A model generated the notes under the pieces. It did not search any database. It saw only the letters and a program-made list of their open reading frames with translations, and had not been told where the DNA came from. This document shows positions 37,306 to 46,011 of a stretch of DNA of 56,425 bases, one piece after another. Within the stretch, counting starts at the first letter, position 1, and each line of letters starts with the position of its first letter. Location: NCBI GenBank assembly GCA_905480405.1, contig CAJQQH010000003.1, positions 1 through 56,425 of the forward strand, given 5' to 3'. The position numbers and the translations under genes were made by a program. Source of the stretch: an uncultured Polaribacter sp. (GTDB taxonomy: Bacteria; Bacteroidota; Bacteroidia; Flavobacteriales; Flavobacteriaceae).

Positions 37306-37340
37306 AAAAAAGGACTGTATTAATAATACAGTCCTTTTTT
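37306..37340. terminator. Bidirectional terminator between converging genes
   Basis: AAAAAAGGACTGTATTA and its exact complement form a 17-bp inverted repeat around one central base, with A and T runs at the ends. It sits between the plus-strand S41 gene and the converging minus-strand serine hydrolase, so it can end both transcripts. Some coding-like codons (KKGIVRFPIKNNEKAADYLS, from about 37238) precede it. Confidence 0.85.
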
Positions 37341-37356
37341 ACAAATTCAGGTACTA

Positions 37357-38448
37357 CTATTTGTTATCCGAATGCCATTTTGCCCAATCTTGCAAACTAC
37401 CGAATAAGACTTTTCTTCCAGCATCTCCGTTTGTAAGAATAATAATTCCAGATTTTGATGCAAAATCAAGCATAAACCCAGAGTGCCAACCTTCATTAGA
37501 ACCACCATGACCGTTTAAAGTAAAATCTCCAAAACGATTCATAGCCATATAACCCATTCCATAATTCCCTTTAGATAATTTAGTTGGAATAATTAAAAGG
37601 TTGATACTTTTTTGTGACAAAACATTATTCTCGCTAAAAGAAGCATTTGCAAAAAGAATAAGATCATTTAAGGTTGTGTGCAAACCTGCTGCTGCTTGTG
37701 CATTGAATAATCTTAACGGAATTTCTTTTGCATTTTCATCATAAGCTTTTGCTGATTTTTTTAAAATTCGTTTACTAATGGTAAAACTTGTGTGTTTCAT
37801 TTTTAAAGGTTTAAAAATATTTCTTTGCATATAATCTGCAAATGTTCTTCCTGTAATCTCTTCTATTACTAATTGTAAGATAGTGTAACCTCCACCAGAA
37901 TATTTAAACCTACTTTCTGGTTCCATAATTAACTTTACAGCTTCATCTGGATTTGTAATACCTGATAAAGATTTTACAGTTGATGTTAGCTCATTTTTAG
38001 TTTCATATCCGTTGTAACCATGTACAGATAAACCAGCTGTGTGTTGTAATAAATTTCTTATGGTTACTTTCTTTGAATTAAATTTACTAGAAGGCAATTT
38101 CCAACTTGAAATATAGTTTGAAGCAGGTGCGTCTAAATTAAGTTTTCCTTCTTCTACCAATTTCATTATTCCCCAAGCTGTAAACATCTTTGATATAGAA
38201 CCAATATTGAATCCTGTTGTAGAATTTACTTCAAGTTTCTTATCAACATTAGCATAACCATATCCTTTTTTAAGAATTACTTTACCATCTTTAATTACTG
38301 CGATAGCAATTCCTGGCACTTTATTTTTTTCTAAAGATTTAGGTGTACTCTCATCAAAAGACTTTTGCAAATTTTGAATTGAAGTATTTTGAGCATTTGT
38401 AAAAAAAATTGACAATGCCATTAAGATAATTGTAATAGGTGTTTTCAT
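37357..38448 (-). CDS. secreted serine hydrolase of the class C beta-lactamase family
   Basis: 363-aa exported enzyme. The ATG at 38448 starts a signal peptide (residues 1-20, ending FTNAQ). The single beta-lactamase-like domain carries Ser84-x-x-Lys87 (SISK) and an HGG-type third motif in GHGGSNEGW. The second motif is YSGGGY, with Gly where Tyr-x-Asn is expected. It is shorter than the hydrolase of module 1 and lacks its C-terminal domains. It is divergent from the second ABC-M1 operon, a mirror of the arrangement near 26 kb. Confidence 0.87.
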   Translation of the reverse strand: MKTPITIILMALSIFFTNAQNTSIQNLQKSFDESTPKSLEKNKVPGIAIAVIKDGKVILKKGYGYANVDKKLEVNSTTGFNIGSISKMFTAWGIMKLVEEGKLNLDAPASNYISSWKLPSSKFNSKKVTIRNLLQHTAGLSVHGYNGYETKNELTSTVKSLSGITNPDEAVKLIMEPESRFKYSGGGYTILQLVIEEITGRTFADYMQRNIFKPLKMKHTSFTISKRILKKSAKAYDENAKEIPLRLFNAQAAAGLHTTLNDLILFANASFSENNVLSQKSINLLIIPTKLSKGNYGMGYMAMNRFGDFTLNGHGGSNEGWHSGFMLDFASKSGIIILTNGDAGRKVLFGSLQDWAKWHSDNK

Positions 38449-38581
38449 TTTTATTTGTTTTATAATTTGATACAAACCTAAAACCCTATTCTTACTTCTT
38501 ATAAATAATTTGACGAACCCCGTTTTGTGTATGGCGTTCAGCTATTTATGATTTACAAAGTTACTTCACAAGCTAATTAAG

Positions 38582-38611
38582 GATGTTTACAATATAAAAA
38601 TAGACGTTGAT
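38582..38611 (+). promoter_or_regulatory. candidate LytTR-binding direct repeat before ABC operon 2
   Basis: GATGTTTAC and GACGTTGAT are separated by 12 bp (21-bp period), as in the LytTR consensus of two [TA][AC][CA]GTTN[AG][TG] repeats. The second copy matches 8 of 9 positions, the first 6 of 9. It lies 61-90 bp upstream of the ATPase start. The operon ends with its own LytS/LytTR pair, so autoregulation is possible. Confidence 0.4.
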
Positions 38612-38671
38612 AAAAATAAATAGCAGCTCTTTAAAACTCAAAGTAAGTTCGCACTATATAAAAATAATAGT

Positions 38672-39550
38672 ATGAATACACTCATAATTAAAAACGTAAG
38701 CAAAACATACCCAAATGGAGTTAGTGCGCTAAAAAACATCAACTTAACTATAACTAATGGAATGTTTGGTTTATTGGGTCCTAACGGAGCTGGAAAATCG
38801 TCTTTAATGCGAACTTTAGCAACTTTACAAGAATCTACACAAGGTAACATTAGTTTTAATGATATAAATAGTAACGACAATCCGCAAAACATAAGAAAAC
38901 AACTTGGGTATTTACCCCAAGAATTTGGTGTTTATCCTAAAATATCTGCGCTTCAATTATTAGATCATTTGGCAATATTAAAAGGTGTTTTAAATTCTAA
39001 AGAACGTAAAGAACAAATTGAAGCACTTCTTCATCAAACTAACTTATATGCGGTTAGAAAAAAAGCAGTTAGTACTTTTTCTGGAGGTATGCGCCAGCGT
39101 TTTGGTATTGCACAAGCATTACTTGGTAATCCTAAATTAATTATTGTTGATGAACCAACTGCCGGTTTAGATCCTGAAGAACGAAATAGATTTCATAATT
39201 TATTAAGTGATATTGGTGAACAAGTAATTGTTATTCTCTCTACTCACATCGTTGAAGATGTAAAAAATTTATGCAGTAAAATGGCAATTTTAGGAAAAGG
39301 TGAATTACTAGCACAAGGTGAACCTTCTAAACTAATATTAAATCTTGATGGAAAAGTTTGGTCTAAAACTATTTTGAAAGAAGATTTAGATTCTTTTAAA
39401 TCTAAATTTAATGTTTTGTCTTCTCGTTTGTCTTCTGGTAAACTAGAAATTAGAGTATTAGCAGACGCTCAACCAAAAGTTGGGTTTGTAGCTACCAAAG
39501 CAGATTTAGAAGATGTTTATTTTGCAACACTTAATCAAAAAAACATTTAA
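38672..39550 (+). CDS. ABC transporter ATP-binding protein
   Basis: 292-aa ATPase, full-length paralogue of the one at 27943. Motifs: Walker A GPNGAGKSS, Q-loop LPQEFGVYPKIS, signature FSGGMRQRFGIA, Walker B IIIVDEPTAGLDP, switch His STHIVED. Long stretches are identical to the first copy. It begins an apparent four-gene operon of ATPase, ABC-M1 permease, LytS and LytTR; the permease starts 4 bp later. Confidence 0.95.
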   Translation: MNTLIIKNVSKTYPNGVSALKNINLTITNGMFGLLGPNGAGKSSLMRTLATLQESTQGNISFNDINSNDNPQNIRKQLGYLPQEFGVYPKISALQLLDHLAILKGVLNSKERKEQIEALLHQTNLYAVRKKAVSTFSGGMRQRFGIAQALLGNPKLIIVDEPTAGLDPEERNRFHNLLSDIGEQVIVILSTHIVEDVKNLCSKMAILGKGELLAQGEPSKLILNLDGKVWSKTILKEDLDSFKSKFNVLSSRLSSGKLEIRVLADAQPKVGFVATKADLEDVYFATLNQKNI

Positions 39551-39554
39551 TACC

Positions 39555-42500
39555 ATGATTAATAAACTATTACAATTCGAATTAAAATTTCATAGTAAGC
39601 AAATATCTTTTATCATTTTATCGATTCTATTTACTGCTTACGGATTTTTAGCAATCAATCAAGGTTTTAAATATTTAGAATTTAGTTCTATGTATAACGA
39701 TGCTTTTAACCTTAGTTTTATATCAGGTATTGTAAGTATAGTATCAACATTTGCTACAGTCTTTCTTTGCATAAACGCAGGACTTCGTGATAAGTTATTC
39801 AATTTTGAAGGCCTTGTTTTTAGCACAGGTATTAAAAAATTGAATTTCTTTTTAAGTCGGTTTTTAGGAGTATTTTTAATCATACTTTTATTAAATACAA
39901 TTGCTATGTTGGGTGTTTTTATTGGCACTTGTATTAATAGTTTAGATCCAGAAACTTTACATCAATTTAATTTTACACATTATTTTTGGCCTTGGTTATT
40001 ACTTATTTTACCAAATGTATTTGTAACTACAGTTATCATTTTTTCGACAACCTTACTAACAAAAAAAACGATTGTTACCTATATTACAGCTTTAGTTTTT
40101 ATTGCTATTAATTGGGTTTGTGGCTTCTTTATTAACTCACCTTTATTTGGAGGCTCATCTTTAGCATCAAAAGAAATATTAGACATTGCATCATTGATAG
40201 ATCCTATTGGATTGGCTGCCTTTTTTGAGCAAACACAATTCTTAACTCCTCTTGAAAAAAATGATATGGTTTTATCATTATCAAATAATTTTCTTTGGAA
40301 TAGAGCTATTTGGTTAAGTTTTAGCATCATTTTATTATTAATCACTTACAAAAAGTTTTCTTTTAGAGCTATTCAGAAAAAGGTAAAAAAACAAGTTACA
40401 TCCGAAGAAAATAAAAATAGTAACTCAACTTATAAGCCAACTGAAATATCAATAAATTCATTTAAATCGATGTTAGTTAACCTTAAATCGGTTGTTAAAC
40501 TAGATGTACAAATAATTCTTAGCGGAATCCCTTTTAAACTGATTATGATATTATGGTGTATTATTCTTTCTTTAGTATTTAATTATAGTATATCTAGTAA
40601 AGAAATATACGGAAGCCGCTACCCTACAACAGATTTATTTATTGGTCAAGCTATAGAAGTATTGCCAATTCTTGGATTATTTTTAATCGTTTTTTACAGT
40701 AGCGAATTGGTTTGGAAATCTAGACAACATCGTTTTTCTGGAATTATTGAAGCAACACCAAGTAGAAATAGTATGTTTTATACTTCAAAAATTATAGCTA
40801 TATCTATAATACCTATCGTTTTAATTTTATTGACTATTGCGGTTTCTTTAATATTTCAAATCACAAATAATTACTACGATTTTCAATTGCACCAATACTT
40901 TTCATTATGCTATTATGCTGGTGTACAAATTATATTATATGCTATTTTTTCTTTATTCATTCAAACCATCGTATCCAATAAGTATTTAGGAATAATTATT
41001 TCTGCTCTTATTCTAATATTCTTTACTGCTTCTAGAAGTGTTTTTGGGTTAGAACATCCGTTATTCTTTTTTAACAAATTACCAAGTATGGCAAGATCAT
41101 ATTCAGATTTTGTAGGATATGGTCAATATGTTTCAAAATTTAATACACTTGCCTTGTATTGGATAACCTTTTCTGGAGTACTAATTGTATTAAGTAATAA
41201 GTTTTGGAAACGAGGTACATCAGTAGAATTTAAGAAAATTATTAAAACAGTTTTCAATAAAAAAGAGAAACTACAATTAATAAGTTTAGTACTTATGTTT
41301 GTTACTATTGGTAGTTATGCATATTACAATTTGAATATAGTTAATGATTACGTTACTAGTAACGAAAGGCTTGATTTTAATGAACAATATGAACGAAAAT
41401 ATAAAAAATACGATCAACTTGCTGTTCCTCAATTAGTGTCTTTAAAAACGAATATAGATATCTATCCAAATTCAGAAAAGTATAATGTACAGTCAAATAC
41501 AATCATAGCAAACAAGACCAAAAAACCTATGAAAAATATTTTTGTAACGGTACCACAACCTTTAAAATCAATTAACATTGAAGGTAGTAAACAAATATTT
41601 TATGATGCCGTTTTAGGTACATATTTGTTTGAATTAAATGCGCCACTTTTTCCTGAAGAATCTCTTAAAATGTCTTATACCATGGAAAAAAAAGTAAAAG
41701 GATTTGAAACAAATAAAACGATAAACAGCAACGGAACTTATATTAAAAACCAAAATTTTAATCCGATTTTAGGCTATGTAAATAATTACGAAATTGAATA
41801 TAATTATGAGCGTTTACAACGTGGATTACCTAAAAGAGATAGCGTAATAGTAGATGAAAGTTATTTGCAATTGGATAGTAAATTTAATTTTGAGAACATA
41901 AAGTTTGAAACCATTATTTCTACTTCTAAAGAGCAGACAGCTATATCGTCAGGAAGTTTAATAAAACAGTGGCAAAAAGATGATAGAAATTATTATCATT
42001 ATAAAGCTTCTGATACCATTAATAGTATGGTTGCTTATTTTTCTGCTCGCTACACCGTAAAAAAAGAAGTCTATAAAGGAATTAAATTAGAATTGTTCCA
42101 TCTTCCTAATCATACACAAAATGTAGATGAAATGATGAGAGTTGCAAAAAAGACAATTGATTATTGTTCTGATAATTTTGAAAAATATCCTTATGATTAT
42201 TTACGTATTGTAGAAACATCAAACCACGATAGTTCTAATGGTAAAGCAATGCCAGGAGTTATTACTATCAATGAAAAAATATTTAAACGTAATGTAGAAA
42301 ATTTAGATTCATTTAATGTTGTTGCAAGAGTATTAATTCATGAAATATCTCATCAATGGTGGGGATTTTTATTAACTCCAAAACGTGTAGAAGGTTATAT
42401 GGTTTTGTCTGAATCATTCGCAAAGTATACAGAAAGTATTGTTCTTGAAAAAATGTACGGTAAAGCGATGGCAAACAAACTATCTGTAAGTACAATTAAT

Positions 42501-43124
42501 AAATATTTTAGTGGAAGATCTTATGCATCAGAAATAGAACCATCGTTATACTTAAGTAATCATCAAGCTTATTTAGGATACAGTAAAGGTGCTATTATAA
42601 TGTCTGCAATTAAAGAATTAATAGGTGAAAAAAAATTGAATAAAGTATTAAAAAAACTAGTTGATGATTACCAAAACAAACCTGTTGCAACTACATTAAA
42701 CTTAATGGAAGAATTATATAAAGTAACACCAAAAGAGCATCACAAATTAATAAATGATTGGTTTAAAAAAGTAATTACTTACGATTTAAAAATAACGAAC
42801 TCTGTATATAAAAAGATGCAAGATGGTAAATATGAACTTACAATAACAGTTAATACTAAGCGTTTTGAAACTAATTCTTTAGGCGAAGAAGTTGAAATTA
42901 ATATTGATGAACCAATACATATAGGTGTCTTTAAAAAGCACCCAAATGTATTAAATAATCACAAAGATATTAGGTATTTAAAACCACATCAAATCAATAA
43001 TAAAGAAACAAAAATTAAAATTATTACAGATTTTGAACCGATTTATGTTGGAATTGACCCCAACAACAATAGGTTAGATAAAAATCTAGAGGATAATTTC
43101 ATTTCTTCACAACAATTTAATTAA
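39555..43124 (+). CDS. ABC-2 permease fused to an M1-type zinc peptidase
   Basis: 1189 aa from the ATG at 39555 (MINKLLQFELKFHS). Same design as the gene at 28831: about 13 membrane helices in residues 1-610, then an exported M1 domain with HEISHQWWG and the third zinc ligand Glu in VLSESFAKYTE. GAMEN is replaced by AMPGVITIN. The M1 half is more alike between the copies than the first membrane half (for example FSGRSYASEIEPSLY against FSGRSFASEIEPPVY). The substrate is unknown; it is coupled to the ATPase upstream and 18 bp from the LytS gene. Confidence 0.9.
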   Translation: MINKLLQFELKFHSKQISFIILSILFTAYGFLAINQGFKYLEFSSMYNDAFNLSFISGIVSIVSTFATVFLCINAGLRDKLFNFEGLVFSTGIKKLNFFLSRFLGVFLIILLLNTIAMLGVFIGTCINSLDPETLHQFNFTHYFWPWLLLILPNVFVTTVIIFSTTLLTKKTIVTYITALVFIAINWVCGFFINSPLFGGSSLASKEILDIASLIDPIGLAAFFEQTQFLTPLEKNDMVLSLSNNFLWNRAIWLSFSIILLLITYKKFSFRAIQKKVKKQVTSEENKNSNSTYKPTEISINSFKSMLVNLKSVVKLDVQIILSGIPFKLIMILWCIILSLVFNYSISSKEIYGSRYPTTDLFIGQAIEVLPILGLFLIVFYSSELVWKSRQHRFSGIIEATPSRNSMFYTSKIIAISIIPIVLILLTIAVSLIFQITNNYYDFQLHQYFSLCYYAGVQIILYAIFSLFIQTIVSNKYLGIIISALILIFFTASRSVFGLEHPLFFFNKLPSMARSYSDFVGYGQYVSKFNTLALYWITFSGVLIVLSNKFWKRGTSVEFKKIIKTVFNKKEKLQLISLVLMFVTIGSYAYYNLNIVNDYVTSNERLDFNEQYERKYKKYDQLAVPQLVSLKTNIDIYPNSEKYNVQSNTIIANKTKKPMKNIFVTVPQPLKSINIEGSKQIFYDAVLGTYLFELNAPLFPEESLKMSYTMEKKVKGFETNKTINSNGTYIKNQNFNPILGYVNNYEIEYNYERLQRGLPKRDSVIVDESYLQLDSKFNFENIKFETIISTSKEQTAISSGSLIKQWQKDDRNYYHYKASDTINSMVAYFSARYTVKKEVYKGIKLELFHLPNHTQNVDEMMRVAKKTIDYCSDNFEKYPYDYLRIVETSNHDSSNGKAMPGVITINEKIFKRNVENLDSFNVVARVLIHEISHQWWGFLLTPKRVEGYMVLSESFAKYTESIVLEKMYGKAMANKLSVSTINKYFSGRSYASEIEPSLYLSNHQAYLGYSKGAIIMSAIKELIGEKKLNKVLKKLVDDYQNKPVATTLNLMEELYKVTPKEHHKLINDWFKKVITYDLKITNSVYKKMQDGKYELTITVNTKRFETNSLGEEVEINIDEPIHIGVFKKHPNVLNNHKDIRYLKPHQINNKETKIKIITDFEPIYVGIDPNNNRLDKNLEDNFISSQQFN

Positions 43125-43142
43125 TCTTTAATATTTTTGAAT

Positions 43143-44129
43143 ATGACATTAAAAAGAAGATTTTACTTAACATCTTTTGTTGCAGCTATTTTTGGCGTTT
43201 TAAGTTTCTTTTTTAAAGATGAACAGAACGAAATTCCAATAATTTTAAACATGTTATTGGGTGGCACAGTTCTATATATATTGTTCTTCTATTTATTAGA
43301 AACGGGTAAACTAAAAACGAGTTGGACAAAACCCTTTTATAGAAATATTTTTTATGGGTTAACTATATTGGTTCTAATTATTAGTATTACTCTAGCTAGT
43401 AAAATTGATGAAAACGGAGATAGTTTATGGGTTGTAAATTATAATATTTGGTTATTTGATTTACTTGTATTTCTATTAATTTCGTTTATTTTTTATATTG
43501 TTTTCTCTTGGTTTTTTGAAAGATGGAAAGCAGTTAAAACATTAAAAAATGAAAAATCGAAAGCAGAATTATCGTTATTAAAAGAACAAATAAATCCTCA
43601 CTTCTTTTTTAACACATTAAATAATTTATATTCTTTAATAAAAAAAGACCCAGACGCAGCGCAAGAATATGTTTTAAAATTATCCGATTTAATGCGCTTT
43701 ACCATTTACGATAGTGGAAAAGAAAGTGTAATTTTAGGAGATGAAATTAATTATTTAACTAATTTTATAGATTTACAAACCTCTAGATATCATAAAGAAA
43801 TTGAGATTAGTTTTGTAAAAGATGTTGAAAATCTAAATACCAAAATTGCGCCTTTGTTGTTAATTATTTTATTAGAAAACGCCTTTAAACATGGTGTAGA
43901 AAAATTAACAGAAGACACTTTTATAAAGGTAGAATTAAAAGAGAATAATGATACTATTCATTTTTCGGTTGTAAATAATTTTGATAAAAATGAGTCTTCA
44001 AAAATAAGAGGAATTGGGCTAAAAAATTTAAAAGAACGTTTAGAATTAGTGTATCCCAATAAGTACAATTTATCGCATAAGATCGAAAATAACATATATT
44101 CTGCAACATTAGAAATACTTAAAAAATGA
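43143..44129 (+). CDS. LytS-family sensor histidine kinase
   Basis: 328-aa kinase from ATG 43143; a TTG two codons upstream is less likely. Four hydrophobic segments (about 8-130) are followed by a coiled linker and the His motif QINPHFFFNTLNNLYSL (near residue 157), N box LLENAFKHG and GIGLKNLKERL. It resembles the kinase at 24633. It is part of the ABC-M1 operon and overlaps the LytTR gene by 4 bp (ATGA), showing translational coupling. Confidence 0.92.
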   Translation: MTLKRRFYLTSFVAAIFGVLSFFFKDEQNEIPIILNMLLGGTVLYILFFYLLETGKLKTSWTKPFYRNIFYGLTILVLIISITLASKIDENGDSLWVVNYNIWLFDLLVFLLISFIFYIVFSWFFERWKAVKTLKNEKSKAELSLLKEQINPHFFFNTLNNLYSLIKKDPDAAQEYVLKLSDLMRFTIYDSGKESVILGDEINYLTNFIDLQTSRYHKEIEISFVKDVENLNTKIAPLLLIILLENAFKHGVEKLTEDTFIKVELKENNDTIHFSVVNNFDKNESSKIRGIGLKNLKERLELVYPNKYNLSHKIENNIYSATLEILKK

Positions 44130-44824
44130 TAAAATATATAATTGTAGATGATGAAACAGCATCGCACGATATTATAAAAGATTATGCTAATAATCTTTCT
44201 TATTTATCGTTTCAAAAAAGTTGTTTTAATGCTTTTGAAGCTATCGAGTATTTGAATAACAATTCGGTTAATCTTATTTTTTTAGACATTAATATGCCTA
44301 AACTTTCTGGTTTAGATTTTTTAAAAACGCTTTCTAACCCTCCTAAAATTATTATTACAACTGCTTATAAAGAATATGCTTTAGAAGGTTATGAGCTAAA
44401 TATTTCTGATTATTTATTAAAACCATTTAACTTTTTACGTTTTGTAAAAGCAGTTAATAAAGTGTATGATTTATCTGCAATAGCTTCAGATTCTTTTCAT
44501 GTACAAGACTCTTTAAAGGATGCAAAAATTTTTATAAAAGATGATAAGAAACATCGCCAAATTACTTTAAGTAATATTCTTTTTATAGAAGGTTATGGAA
44601 ATTATGTAAAGATTCATATGATTGATAAAATGATTGTTTCTCATCAAACTTTATCATCATTTACAAATATCTTACCTGAAAATCAATTTATGCAAGTTCA
44701 TAAATCGTTTATTATTTCAAAAGATAAAATAGATTTAATTGAAGGTAACAGAATTAGCATTCAACAACACAACATTCCTATTGGGAAGGTTTATAAAATG
44801 AATGTAAATAAAATGATTAAATAG
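44126..44824 (+). CDS. LytTR-type response regulator
   Basis: 232-aa regulator: receiver with IIVDDETASHDI, phospho-acceptor Asp in LIFLDINMPKLSG and LLKPFNF, then a LytTR domain (KKHRQITLSNILFIEGYGNY, then HKSFIIS and EGNRISIQQHNIPIGKVYK). It is closest to the regulator at 23936. As the last gene of the ABC-M1 operon it probably controls that operon and nearby genes. A LytTR-like repeat lies 184 bp after its stop, before the next gene. Confidence 0.92.
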   Translation: MIKYIIVDDETASHDIIKDYANNLSYLSFQKSCFNAFEAIEYLNNNSVNLIFLDINMPKLSGLDFLKTLSNPPKIIITTAYKEYALEGYELNISDYLLKPFNFLRFVKAVNKVYDLSAIASDSFHVQDSLKDAKIFIKDDKKHRQITLSNILFIEGYGNYVKIHMIDKMIVSHQTLSSFTNILPENQFMQVHKSFIISKDKIDLIEGNRISIQQHNIPIGKVYKMNVNKMIK

Positions 44825-45007
44825 ATTTTGAAATAAAGTATTTCTAATCATTTAACCTCTTGTTCTGCATCATTTATAAATTATATTTTTTAAAAATTCA
44901 TTCTACTTTGAAATGTTAATTATTTTTTTTTGAAAAATTAACATTTTTACCTGTAATATATTTTCGAACAAAGTACTAATTACAATAATAACTAAGAGTT
45001 GTTAATA

Positions 45008-45037
45008 GACGTTTAGTGTCTTAAAATGGCAGTTTAT
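45008..45037 (+). promoter_or_regulatory. candidate LytTR-binding direct repeat
   Basis: GACGTTTAG and GCAGTTTAT, spaced by 12 bp (21-bp period), each match the LytTR repeat consensus at 8 of 9 positions. They lie in the 327-bp gap between the LytTR gene and the hydrolase start at 45152, the best LytTR site I see in the window. The rest of this gap holds no gene. Confidence 0.5.
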
Positions 45038-45151
45038 GCTCGTTAATCTCTAGTTCGTCATTTATAATTTTTGGAAAGAACTATAAATTATATGTTTGTG
45101 CATAATTGTGATATAAATTCACAAAAATGTAAGGTTAGTAAAATTGAATCT

Positions 45152-46006
45152 ATGTATACGTCTGAGAAAGGAAGAAAAGAAATATTAAGTCTTTACGATC
45201 AAAAACTAGAAGAATTAAACATCAATTATAAGTATAAGTTAATAGACACTTCTTTTGGTGTAACAAATTTAATAATTACTGGTAATACATCTAAACCACC
45301 AATTATATTAGTACATGGTTCTAATGGTTGTGCACCAATTGCTTTAGAAACTTATAAGGGTTTAGAAAATGATTTTCAAATTTTTGCTGTTGATGTTTTA
45401 GCACAACCAAATAAAAGTGCTGATACAAGATTATCTATGAAAAATGATGATTATGGTAAATGGATGCATGAAATAATAGATGCATTAAAACTTAAAAACG
45501 TTACGCTAGCTGGCTTCTCATTTGGAGGATTAATAATTTTAAAAACATTAGAGTATAGTGAAAAAAAAATAACACAAGTTTTCTTAACTGCCCCAGCTTA
45601 TATTGTAAATGGAAATCCGTTTAAGGCTTTGTTTAAGGTTTTTATACCAATGAAGTTTTATATGAAAACAAAAAAAATAAAATATGTAGAATGCTTTTTA
45701 AAAGAAGTTTTTACAAAACAAGACGGTTTTGCATTACAATTTTTGTCAAAAGTTTTTTTGCATTTTAAAATGGATTTTACTCCAGTTCCTGTTGTTAAAA
45801 CATCCGCTGCAAAATTTATAAAAACACCTTTAACAATATTTGCTGCTAAAAACGATTTAATGTTTCCAGGAAAAAAAATGATACAACGTTCTCGTGAAAT
45901 TTTCCCGTCATCTTTACAAACAATTTTACTTAGCGAATCTAAGCATGTACAGAATAATTTTGATAATAAATACATTGTAGAAATTATTAAAAACACACAA
46001 AATTAA
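45152..46006 (+). CDS. alpha/beta-fold hydrolase
   Basis: 284-aa hydrolase from ATG 45152 (MYTSEKGRKEILSLYDQKLE), the N-terminus typical of this family. A TTG at 45071 and an ATG at 45092 extend the frame but add residues without family character. Motifs are oxyanion region ILVHGSNG, nucleophile GFSFGG and catalytic His in SESKHVQNN. No signal peptide is present. It follows a LytTR-like repeat and is 5 bp before the polysaccharide deacetylase gene. Substrate unknown. Confidence 0.83.
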   Translation: MYTSEKGRKEILSLYDQKLEELNINYKYKLIDTSFGVTNLIITGNTSKPPIILVHGSNGCAPIALETYKGLENDFQIFAVDVLAQPNKSADTRLSMKNDDYGKWMHEIIDALKLKNVTLAGFSFGGLIILKTLEYSEKKITQVFLTAPAYIVNGNPFKALFKVFIPMKFYMKTKKIKYVECFLKEVFTKQDGFALQFLSKVFLHFKMDFTPVPVVKTSAAKFIKTPLTIFAAKNDLMFPGKKMIQRSREIFPSSLQTILLSESKHVQNNFDNKYIVEIIKNTQN

Positions 46007-46011
46007 TTGCA

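Noticed and set aside
23936-44824. Bacteriocin or autoinducing-peptide export locus with precursor gene
   Set aside because: I searched the gaps by eye for a short ORF with a double-glycine leader next to the ABC genes and found none, so a peptide cargo is not supported.
45071-45151. TTG start for the alpha/beta hydrolase giving 27 extra residues
   Set aside because: The extra N-terminus has no family character, while ATG 45152 gives the typical MY-S-EKG start.
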